The position numbers and the translations under genes were made by a program. Below, piece after piece: positions 9,371 through 16,000 of a stretch of DNA of 64,000 nt. The stretch comes from Candidatus Binatia bacterium (lineage in GTDB: Bacteria > Desulfobacterota > Binatia > HRBIN30), in the NCBI GenBank assembly GCA_026415395.1, contig JAOAHD010000003.1, forward strand, positions 286,740-350,739. Reading direction: 5' to 3'. A model generated the notes under the pieces. It did not search any database. It was not told where the DNA came from and saw nothing but the letters and a program-made list of their open reading frames with translations. Positions within the stretch are counted from its first letter, which is position 1; the number at the start of each line of letters is the position of its first letter.

Positions 9371-9703
9371 TCAAGAGGAATTCCCGCACTGCATGCAAGG
9401 CCGCGGGATGAAGCGGCGGGTAACGAATGGAAACTCGCCGATCTCCTCCTCCATCGCGACATTGTAAGCCACACCCGGCGGGGTGTGATTCTCAGCTTTG
9501 CACGCCACCGTGCAAGCCCTGCAGCCGACGCAGCGTTTGAGATCGATCACCATTCCCCAACGCACCCGCCGCCGCTCGGGGTCTTCGCCTCGGCGCGTGC
9601 ATCCCGCGACGCCCGCTAGCGCCAGCGCCGTGACCGCCACAGCGCCGATGTTCCGCAAAAACTTTCGTCGATCGACAGCCGACGGAAATTCTGCTGCGAG
9701 CAC
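9371..9703 (-). pseudogene. Tat-exported 4Fe-4S electron-transfer subunit (TtrB/PsrB-like), N-terminal part
   Basis: The N-terminal 110 codons include a clean twin-arginine signal ([11 protein letters not shown], then a hydrophobic stretch ending LAGVAGC, which could also be a lipobox). The first cluster motif [15 protein letters not shown] follows, then the start of the second, [12 protein letters not shown] at 9371-9373 follows exactly where the third Cys of CxxCx4Cx3CP belongs; reading resumes TVVCPTRATY in the same frame. A single-base TGC/TGT to TGA change explains the stop. Start is GTG 9703, which overlaps the upstream TPR gene by 88 bp in another frame. Such subunits pass electrons from an NrfD anchor to a molybdoenzyme in the periplasm. 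Confidence 0.75.
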
Positions 9704-10143
9704 CTGCCTGGCAGCATCTCCCGCACAGCACGATCCATTTTCTCCTCAAGACGTTGGAGCAGCGGTTGCGGCACCGGTTGCCGCTCCGGGTTGAGAGCTA
9801 GAGCTCGTTGCCAATCGAGGGCCGCCCCGACGATGTCGCCTGCGGCCACGCGTGCAGCCGCACGGTCCGCATAAGCCGCATCGAAGCTTGGGTCGAGCTC
9901 GATCGCCGTCGACCAGTCCTCAATCTCCCCTTGCAGGTCGCCGAGTTGCGCGCGCGCCCATCCCCGACGGTGGTAGGCAATCGGGTTACAGGGGTCCAGC
10001 GCTATGACTTGAGTCCAGCACATCACGGCGCCAGCGAAATCGTTCGCCACCTCCCGCCGGGTGGCCTCCTCCCACAGCTCCTCTACGTTCGATCGGGCCC
10101 TCTCCCCCTGGGGCGGCTGCAACCTCTCGTTCCGGGTAACCAT
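9616..10143 (-). CDS. TPR-repeat protein at the head of the molybdoenzyme operon
   Basis: A 175-residue soluble protein. After a charged N-terminus it has at least three tetratricopeptide-like helical pairs: [39 protein letters not shown] and [20 protein letters not shown] repeats mediate protein-protein contacts. The ATG at 10143 has GGAGG seven bases upstream. The last ~30 codons overlap the Fe-S gene in another frame and look unlike TPR sequence ([21 protein letters not shown]), so the native stop may have been lost. No signal peptide is seen. Position suggests a chaperone or assembly role for the adjacent Fe-S/molybdoenzyme complex, but nothing in the sequence proves this. Confidence 0.65.
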   Translation of the reverse strand: MVTRNERLQPPQGERARSNVEELWEEATRREVANDFAGAVMCWTQVIALDPCNPIAYHRRGWARAQLGDLQGEIEDWSTAIELDPSFDAAYADRAAARVAAGDIVGAALDWQRALALNPERQPVPQPLLQRLEEKMDRAVREMLPGRCSQQNFRRLSIDESFCGTSALWRSRRWR

Positions 10144-10631
10144 GGCGATACCTCCCTGAAGTCAGGTTGCCGTGTCGAAGACGATGCGGCTTTCCCTAGG
10201 TGGGCTACATTTGGGCTGAACAGCGCGCGTTGCGCTTGCTGATCAGCCGCCGAAACCTGCCCTGCCGGCCTAGAAATCCACCCATCGCTGTGCCCGTCAC
10301 TCCTTCCGAGCGACTACATTTGCAATCGGGGAGCCATCAGGGCGGAAGAAAATCGCACTGCTGCGGTCATCCGCCGAGCCACGAGCAATTTTCCCAAAAA
10401 TCCGCAACTTCGCGCAGGGTTCAAGCTTTCTGCGCAATTGCTCGGCTGCAACGCTTTTCTCAGAATTGGGATTGTGTCCGATGCGATTTTTGAGCCGATA
10501 GAAGTAACGGTAGCCACGGGTGCGTGAGTAACTTCCGGCCTTGGCTGGGATGGCGCTCTCGGTAGCGCCGGGTAGTGAGTGGTAGGGAGGGCCTGTCGTA
10601 AACGCAGTTCTCGGAGCGGCCCCTGGAACCG
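10144..10631. other. Non-coding stretch upstream of the TPR gene
   Basis: About 490 bases without a credible gene. The stretch includes a locally AT-richer part (10380-10500) suitable for a promoter of the minus-strand operon, although no clear -35/-10 pair was found. An imperfect inverted repeat GCGCAG..CTGCGC lies at 10412-10435, and a perfect hairpin GGCGCT/AGCGCC at 10552-10569 lacks a T tract, so it is not a typical terminator. Short open frames here look random. Confidence 0.4.
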
Positions 10632-11186
10632 TCAGGCTCTCGGGCGAACCGCTTCGTAGGCTGCAATCGCTTCCGGGGACAGGTAGTCGCGAATTAGGCG
10701 GCGGAACTCGCGCAGGGCACGGTTTGCGCCAGGAAACTCACGCTCGTCCACCCACTCGTCCCCAATCCATGCATCAAACGCCGGTGTCTCGCCTAAGGTC
10801 AACTCGAGGATCCGTTCGCCGATCCGATCGCCAGTAACCAAAAGTCGAACATTGCGACCGCAGTCCACAATCACTCCGCGCGCGTACGGTGGCAACACAA
10901 CCATGTTGCGGACCCGATCCAATTCACGCTGTGGGAAGCGCCGTTCCGTGAAGTGCACCACCTTCCACTCACCGGGCCCTGGGGAAGCCTCCAGAAGCAC
11001 CTTGAGGTTGTTGTCCGTCAACCGCTCCCGCGCGGTTTCTTGTTCGAAGCCCTTCGCCACCTCGTAAAAGCGCATTCCGGCGGGCCCACCGGGCCGGCGG
11101 CCGCGGATCTTCTCCGCACGGGTTGTGTCGACCCACCACTTGCGGGCAACAATCGCGTCTTCGGTCTTGGGATCGCTCATAGACAT
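10632..11186 (-). CDS. Conserved-looking hypothetical protein, coupled to the HELGH protein
   Basis: A 184-residue soluble protein that I do not recognise. It is charged throughout, with FYEVAKGFEQETARERL, a beta-rich middle (WKVVHFTERRFPQ, NMVVLPPYARGVIVDCGRNVRLL) and a helical end (REFRRLIRDYLSPEAIAAYE). There is no signal peptide or membrane segment. The ATG at 11186 shares its A with the TGA stop of the upstream gene (TGATG), a classic translational-coupling junction, so the two proteins are probably made together. A TTG at 11189 is in frame but less likely. Function is unknown; partner, inhibitor or substrate of the neighbouring metalloprotein are possible roles. Confidence 0.7.
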   Translation of the reverse strand: MSMSDPKTEDAIVARKWWVDTTRAEKIRGRRPGGPAGMRFYEVAKGFEQETARERLTDNNLKVLLEASPGPGEWKVVHFTERRFPQRELDRVRNMVVLPPYARGVIVDCGRNVRLLVTGDRIGERILELTLGETPAFDAWIGDEWVDEREFPGANRALREFRRLIRDYLSPEAIAAYEAVRPRA

Positions 11187-11614
11187 CAATGTTTGGTTTT
11201 GGCGCGGGTGCCTGGGCGAGCCTTGCGTGAATTCCCGTTCGCTCCGTTCGTCACGCCCTGGACCATGCGTTTGGCAAACAGGTCAGCCTTCCGCTCCGCA
11301 TCCGCCCAGAGGACATAATGGCCGAGTTCGTGGTAGACGGCTGCAATCCACTGCCGTTCCGAATTGTATTTGCGGCCATTTTTCCAATTCTCCGGGTGAA
11401 CCAAGTGAATTTTGCCATCCTCATAGGTCTTCCCTACGACTTTGCCCCAGTCGAGGTACTCGAACCATTCCACCTTCGGTGGGCGGAGGTGGTAGAACTT
11501 GCTGACCAAGCGGATTGCGCGCCGGAATTCTGACTCTTTATGAGTTCGAAAAAACGTTTCCAGATGCCGGTGAATGATTCGGCGGTCTCGCAATGGAGGG
11601 AGGATCATCCGCAT
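11186..11614 (-). CDS. Small HELGH zinc-metalloprotease-like protein
   Basis: A ~142-residue soluble protein ending in a gluzincin-like signature: AAVYHELGHYVLWADAERKADLFAKRM. HELGH would supply two zinc ligands and the catalytic Glu; the Glu of ERKADLFA is placed like the third ligand in ImmA/IrrE-type (DUF955) peptidases. Upstream is a segment GKTYEDGKIHLVHPENW that resembles the strand before the helix in that fold. No helix-turn-helix or signal peptide is visible. The frame is open to a GTG at 11635; the ATG at 11614 is preferred, without a strong ribosome-binding site. It overlaps the next gene by one base. Fold assignment is inference from the motif. Confidence 0.7.
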   Translation of the reverse strand: MRMILPPLRDRRIIHRHLETFFRTHKESEFRRAIRLVSKFYHLRPPKVEWFEYLDWGKVVGKTYEDGKIHLVHPENWKNGRKYNSERQWIAAVYHELGHYVLWADAERKADLFAKRMVQGVTNGANGNSRKARPGTRAKTKH

Positions 11615-11719
11615 AACCCAATACCCGCGTTGCACGTGTAAAAGCCGCTTCGAAAGCTGTCAATCCAGGAGTTCGCGGTTGCTAGAGTCGTTACCCCGAG
11701 GACGCTAAACGGGAAGTCG

Positions 11720-12505
11720 ATGTACCCGATAATTTTGCAGATCGGGCCAGTGACGATTTATTCGTTTGGCCTCATGATGGCGATTGCCTTTTTGGTTGCC
11801 GGCTTTCTGACCAGCAAAGAGCTGGTGCGCAAGGGCTACCCCGGCGAGCTGGGCTCCAGCCTCGTGGTGTGGGCCGCCTTGGGTGGGCTCGTGGGGGCGC
11901 GGTTGTTCCTGTTCGTCGAAGATCCCAGCGCGTTTTGGCAGCACCCGTTGGGCACCCTTTTCAGCGGTTCGGGTTTTGTTTGGTACGGTGGTTTATTTGG
12001 CGGAATGGTCGCGACCTATGTGGCGGTACGCCGCGCCGGGGCCCCCTGGCTCCGGGTGGCGGACGCTGCTGCACCGTCGCTAGCGTTGGGGCACGCCATT
12101 GGCCGAATTGGATGCCAGTTGGCTGGGGATGGGGATTGGGGAAAGGTGACCACGGTTCCCTGGGGCATGGCGTATCCAAAAGCGATTATCGGATGGCCCT
12201 ATCCTCCGGGCGTGGTTGTTCACCCGACTCCGCTTTACGAAGCGGCAGCGTACAGCTTGATTTTCTTGATCTTGTGGATGCTAAGAACGCACGAACGTCC
12301 AGCGGGGTCGCTCCTATGGGCCTATTTCGTTCTCGCCGGTACGGCTCGTTTCTTCGTGGAGTTTCTGCGGATCAATCCCATTTGGTGGCTCGGCCTCACG
12401 CAAGCGCAATGGATTAGCTTGAGCCTGGTCATTGCCGGGGCGGTGGGGTTGGTGTGGCCGGCTGTGGTGAGCTTGGGGGCCCGAAAGAGCCGTGGCACCC
12501 TATGA
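11720..12505 (+). CDS. lgt: Prolipoprotein diacylglyceryl transferase (Lgt)
   Basis: Lgt transfers diacylglycerol from phosphatidylglycerol to the lipobox Cys of prolipoproteins in the inner membrane. The 261-residue protein has about seven hydrophobic segments starting IGPVTIYSFGLMMAIAFLVAGF. It carries the conserved region HAIGRIGCQLAGDGDWG, a variant of the Lgt signature with the key Arg retained, and the C-terminal HPTPLYEA and RFFVEFLR motifs. Lipoproteins that need it are encoded in this window (25682 and 30535). Its stop overlaps the start of the TlpA-like gene (ATGA). Confidence 0.95.
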   Translation: MYPIILQIGPVTIYSFGLMMAIAFLVAGFLTSKELVRKGYPGELGSSLVVWAALGGLVGARLFLFVEDPSAFWQHPLGTLFSGSGFVWYGGLFGGMVATYVAVRRAGAPWLRVADAAAPSLALGHAIGRIGCQLAGDGDWGKVTTVPWGMAYPKAIIGWPYPPGVVVHPTPLYEAAAYSLIFLILWMLRTHERPAGSLLWAYFVLAGTARFFVEFLRINPIWWLGLTQAQWISLSLVIAGAVGLVWPAVVSLGARKSRGTL

Positions 12506-13050
12506 AGCAGCGGATCCTTTTGCCGGTGTTCGTGGCCGGGGCGTTGTTGTTTGCCCTGGTCCTCGTCTTGCAAAGCCAGCGTCGGGAGCGGGCTCGTTTT
12601 GCAGCACCCTCCTTTCAGGTGCAGACGCTCGACGGCCGCACTGTACGGCTGGAGGACTACCGCGGACGAGTGTTGTTTCTAAATTTCTGGGCAACTTGGT
12701 GCCCCCCGTGTCGGGAAGAGATGCCGTCGATGCAGCGCGTGCATCAACGCTTCGCGCAACGCCCATTTGCAATGCTGGCCATCAGCCAAGACGCCTCGCC
12801 GGAACCAGTGCGGGCTTTCGCGAACAGTTTACGCCTGAGCTTTCCGATCGGCCTGGATCCGAAGGGGGAACTGCCGGAACGCTACGGTGTGACCGGCTTT
12901 CCTGAAACCTTCATCATCGACCCGGAGGGCAAAGTCGTCCGCCACGTCGTTGGCCCGCTCGAGTGGGACGATCCCGAGGCGATCGCTTACCTGGAGGAGG
13001 TGATTGCCTCGGCCGAGCGCGCGCCCCAGGACGGGGCGGGCAGGCGTTAA
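12502..13050 (+). CDS. TlpA/ResA-like membrane-anchored thioredoxin
   Basis: A 182-residue protein with an uncleaved N-terminal anchor (residues ~4-24) and a periplasmic thioredoxin fold. The redox motif WCPPC (C67, C70) and the cis-Pro loop GFPETFII mark a TlpA/ResA-type thiol-disulfide reductase, used in cytochrome c maturation or protein disulfide reduction. The ATG overlaps the lgt stop by four bases, which fixes the start over the longer open frame from 12454 and implies translational coupling. Its partner cannot be named from sequence alone; no cytochrome c genes are nearby. Confidence 0.9.
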   Translation: MKQRILLPVFVAGALLFALVLVLQSQRRERARFAAPSFQVQTLDGRTVRLEDYRGRVLFLNFWATWCPPCREEMPSMQRVHQRFAQRPFAMLAISQDASPEPVRAFANSLRLSFPIGLDPKGELPERYGVTGFPETFIIDPEGKVVRHVVGPLEWDDPEAIAYLEEVIASAERAPQDGAGRR

Positions 13051-13070
13051 CGCGGCTGAGCGTGCAACGC

Positions 13071-14369
13071 ATGGCGGCGCAGAGAAGCATGGCGGCGTTC
13101 GTACTGGCAATTGCAGCCGCCCTCTCACTCGTGTTTCCACCGCGATCGGCTCGGGCTCAGAATTTCACGCTTCGATACATCGTATCTTTAGAGAACTCAC
13201 GGGAACCGGTCGTTTCTGTGCGCTGGGAACTCGCAGGCATTGACGAAGTGCAGGAGATTTCGCTCCGCTTTCGCGGCCCATCTCCAAGGGAGCTAAAAGC
13301 CACGGGAATTTTGCTCCAAGAAGGCGAGCGTTGGATTTGGCGGCCCACTCAACCATATGCTCGGCTGTTCTATCGAGTGGACGTCAACTCACGACGCGGA
13401 TCGCAGCAGCGCTTCGACAGTTACCTCGCGAGCAATTGGCTCGTGTCGCACGCGCGTCAACTTTTCCCGTTGGTAGGAGTGACCTACCGGGCGCCGTACG
13501 GTGCGCCGGCGGCGTATTCCAAGCTGCGGTCGCGGGCAACGCTTGCATTTCAAATGCCGCCGGGCTGGCGTTGTGTAGCGCCCTACGCCGCGCGGCAGCA
13601 AAACGTGTTCGAGCTCAGCGGCCGGCGCTCTTTTCTTACTCCACGAGGGTGGTTTGCCTGTGGTCATCTCGAAAGCGAGGCGCGGGAAATTGCCGGCGTG
13701 CGAATCGAACTTGCGCAAGTGGGCGGCGTGGCTGGCGACCGCGAGGAAATTTTTACTTTTCTTGAAGCCACCTTCCCGTTGCTTCATCGTCTCCTCGCAG
13801 GAGACACAGCTCGCATCTTAATCATCCGAGCCCCGGACCCGATGTGGCATGGCGGAATCAGCGGTGAAGGATCCCTTTTTTTGCATGCCAAGCGCCCCGT
13901 TCGCGATCCAGACAGAACTTCGGCGTACCTGCACGAGCTGTTTCACGTCCTACAGCCGTTTAAGCCTGCTGCCGATGCGGATTGGCTCGTCGAGGGACTT
14001 GCCGAATTTTACTCCCTAGAGCTGCAGCGCCGTGCTGGGCTGCTGGATGAAAGAGGCTTCAAGAAGGGCCTCCGGCTGTTCGAGCGCTATGGTTTGTGGA
14101 ACGTGGACCTGCGAAGACAACATGACAATCCGGCAACAAACAATAGTGCGCCATTGGTTCTTTATGCGTTGGACCAACGGATTCAGCGCCTCACTGCGGG
14201 CAAAGCCCGGCTCGACGACGTGTTGCGACGGCTCGCCGAGAGCCAATCTCGTGTCGATTCGGCTACGTTTCAGAGCACTGCAGAGTCCGTTGCGGGTGCG
14301 TCGCTCAAACGCTTCTTTGAGCGATACGTCTTCGCCGGGCAAGTTCCCCAGCTCAACCGTGTCGATTGA
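13071..14369 (+). CDS. Exported HExxH metallopeptidase, M61-like
   Basis: A 432-residue protein with a signal peptide (hydrophobic stretch MAAFVLAIAAALSLVF, cleavage near ARA-Q). The zinc site is HELFH (H288, E289, H292), followed by WLVEGLAEFY with E308 as third ligand. This arrangement resembles glycyl-aminopeptidase (M61) and related gluzincins (HEYFH..WFVEG). The N-terminal ~200 residues look like beta-rich M61 N-domain sequence (LRYIVSLENSREPVVSVRWEL). No PDZ domain is evident at the C-terminus, unlike many M61 members. The ATG at 13071 is chosen; 13089 is an alternative right before the hydrophobic core. Substrate unknown. Confidence 0.75.
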   Translation: MAAQRSMAAFVLAIAAALSLVFPPRSARAQNFTLRYIVSLENSREPVVSVRWELAGIDEVQEISLRFRGPSPRELKATGILLQEGERWIWRPTQPYARLFYRVDVNSRRGSQQRFDSYLASNWLVSHARQLFPLVGVTYRAPYGAPAAYSKLRSRATLAFQMPPGWRCVAPYAARQQNVFELSGRRSFLTPRGWFACGHLESEAREIAGVRIELAQVGGVAGDREEIFTFLEATFPLLHRLLAGDTARILIIRAPDPMWHGGISGEGSLFLHAKRPVRDPDRTSAYLHELFHVLQPFKPAADADWLVEGLAEFYSLELQRRAGLLDERGFKKGLRLFERYGLWNVDLRRQHDNPATNNSAPLVLYALDQRIQRLTAGKARLDDVLRRLAESQSRVDSATFQSTAESVAGASLKRFFERYVFAGQVPQLNRVD

Positions 14370-14441
14370 ACAAGGGTGCAACCCGAGAGAGTGGGCGGAG
14401 CGCTCGAACCAGAGAGATCCTGAACAATAAGCGAGGGGACA

Positions 14442-15773
14442 ATGATTGACGGGACTATTTTGTGGCCGCTCGTGGTCATTCTACTTTTGATCTTGGCCAA
14501 CGGCGTCTTTTCGGCGGCAGAGATTGCCATTGTGACCGTGCGTGAAAGCCGGTTGGTGCAACTGGCCAAAGAGGGCCGTCCAAGCACCACGGTAATCTTG
14601 GAACTCAAACGGCAGCCCAGCCGGTTCCTGGCGACCGTTCAGGTAGGAGTGACCATCGTAGGCTCCATGGCCTCTGTACTAGGTGGCGCTTACGCCGCCA
14701 CACGTCTGGCCTCGGTGTTAGAACACATTGTGCCGCCGGCGCTGGCTCCCTGGACACCGACTGCGGCCCTGGCCGGCATGGTTGCAGTGATCTCTTATCT
14801 TTCCCTTGTGGTCGGAGAACTCCTCCCCAAGTCTTTAGCGCTGCGCAATCCAGAGCGAATTGCCTTCGCTACCGTTCACGTCATCCGCATCCTCGCAGCG
14901 GTATCCGCACCGCTCGTTCGGCTCCTCACGCTTTCCACCGATACTCTGCTCAAAGTCCTCGGCGTTCCTACCCGCACCGCAGAAGTTTTCATCACCGAGG
15001 AGGAGGTGAAACACATTGTGCAGGAAGGAGCTCGTCACGGCATCTTCGATGAAGCCGAACGCCAACTGATTCACAGCGTGTTCGAGTTTACCGACACCTC
15101 GGTGCGAGAGGTGATGGTACCGCGCTCAGAAATTCATGCACTGGAGGAAACCACCGCCCTGAATGAGGCACTGTGCAAGCTTGTGGAAACCGGTTTCTCA
15201 CGGATGCCAGTCTACCAAGGCGATCTCGACCACATCGTGGGCATCGTTCATCTGAAGGACATTTTGCGGGAACTCGATAAACCGAAGCCAGTTTCACTTC
15301 GAGAAATTGCCCACCCGGCCTTTTTCGTGCCCGACTCCATGCAAATCAGCGATCTTTTGCGGGAGTTGCAGGCACGCCGGGTACACATGGCGGTGGTCGT
15401 AAACGAGTTTGGAACCGTTGTCGGCCTAGTGACAATCGAGGACTTACTTGAAGAGATCGTTGGCGAGATCCGCGACGAGTTCGACACCGATGAGGAACAA
15501 CCGATTCAGGAAATGCCTGATGGGTCGCTGCTCGTGCAGGGGTCCCTTTCTCTCGACGAACTGACCGAACGCTACGATCTGCCGTTCCGGAGCACGCCGG
15601 ATTACCGCACGGTCGCGGGTTTGGTTTTGGCCCGTTTCAAAAGGTTTCCAAAAGGCGGTGAAGCGATCGTCGAGGGACCTTACAAAATGACCGTCGTCGT
15701 GCTCGACGGGCGCAGGCTGCGGAAAATCCGCATCGAGGGACCCATCCGCAAACGCGCCGAGACGCGCTCGTAG
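14442..15773 (+). CDS. HlyC/CorC-family (CNNM/DUF21-CBS) membrane protein
   Basis: A 443-residue inner-membrane protein of the CorB/CorC (CNNM) family, linked in bacteria to magnesium/cobalt efflux. The N-terminal ~190 residues form the DUF21 membrane domain (WPLVVILLLILANGVFSAAE, then LSLVVGELLPKSLALRNP). Two CBS domains follow (VREVMVPRSEIHALEE; HMAVVVNEFGTVVGLVTIED), then a C-terminal CorC_HlyC domain (YRTVAGLVLARFKRFPKGGE). The length is normal and the gene is intact. Ion specificity cannot be read from the sequence. It stands alone between the peptidase gene and a 227 bp convergent gap before tamA. Confidence 0.92.
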   Translation: MIDGTILWPLVVILLLILANGVFSAAEIAIVTVRESRLVQLAKEGRPSTTVILELKRQPSRFLATVQVGVTIVGSMASVLGGAYAATRLASVLEHIVPPALAPWTPTAALAGMVAVISYLSLVVGELLPKSLALRNPERIAFATVHVIRILAAVSAPLVRLLTLSTDTLLKVLGVPTRTAEVFITEEEVKHIVQEGARHGIFDEAERQLIHSVFEFTDTSVREVMVPRSEIHALEETTALNEALCKLVETGFSRMPVYQGDLDHIVGIVHLKDILRELDKPKPVSLREIAHPAFFVPDSMQISDLLRELQARRVHMAVVVNEFGTVVGLVTIEDLLEEIVGEIRDEFDTDEEQPIQEMPDGSLLVQGSLSLDELTERYDLPFRSTPDYRTVAGLVLARFKRFPKGGEAIVEGPYKMTVVVLDGRRLRKIRIEGPIRKRAETRS

Positions 15774-16000
15774 TTTCCGCGCCTCCGTGGTCTGTGCGAG
15801 CGCTAATCCAGCCTAGACAAAGCCCCCGGGCAGCGGAACGCAAGGGAGTTCTCATGACGTGCGATGGTGCTTGCGAACTGCCCACCAGGATGCGACAGGC
15901 CCACCACTGCCCCAACAGCTCTATCCTGGCCGAGCGAGGATAGTAGGAACAAGCGGGTCCTGCGACCACGCCAGCCCCCAGTCGCGAGCTGGCGAAGTCT

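Noticed and set aside
9371..9373. Selenoprotein with UGA-encoded Sec in the Fe-S subunit
   Set aside because: Frame continuity and a Cys position fit Sec, but the downstream hairpin is weak, a Sec cluster ligand would be very unusual, and the neighbouring genes carry ordinary stops and frameshifts. Kept only as a low-probability alternative.
10552..10569. GC hairpin GGCGCT/AGCGCC as a terminator
   Set aside because: The stem is only six base pairs and no T tract follows on either strand.
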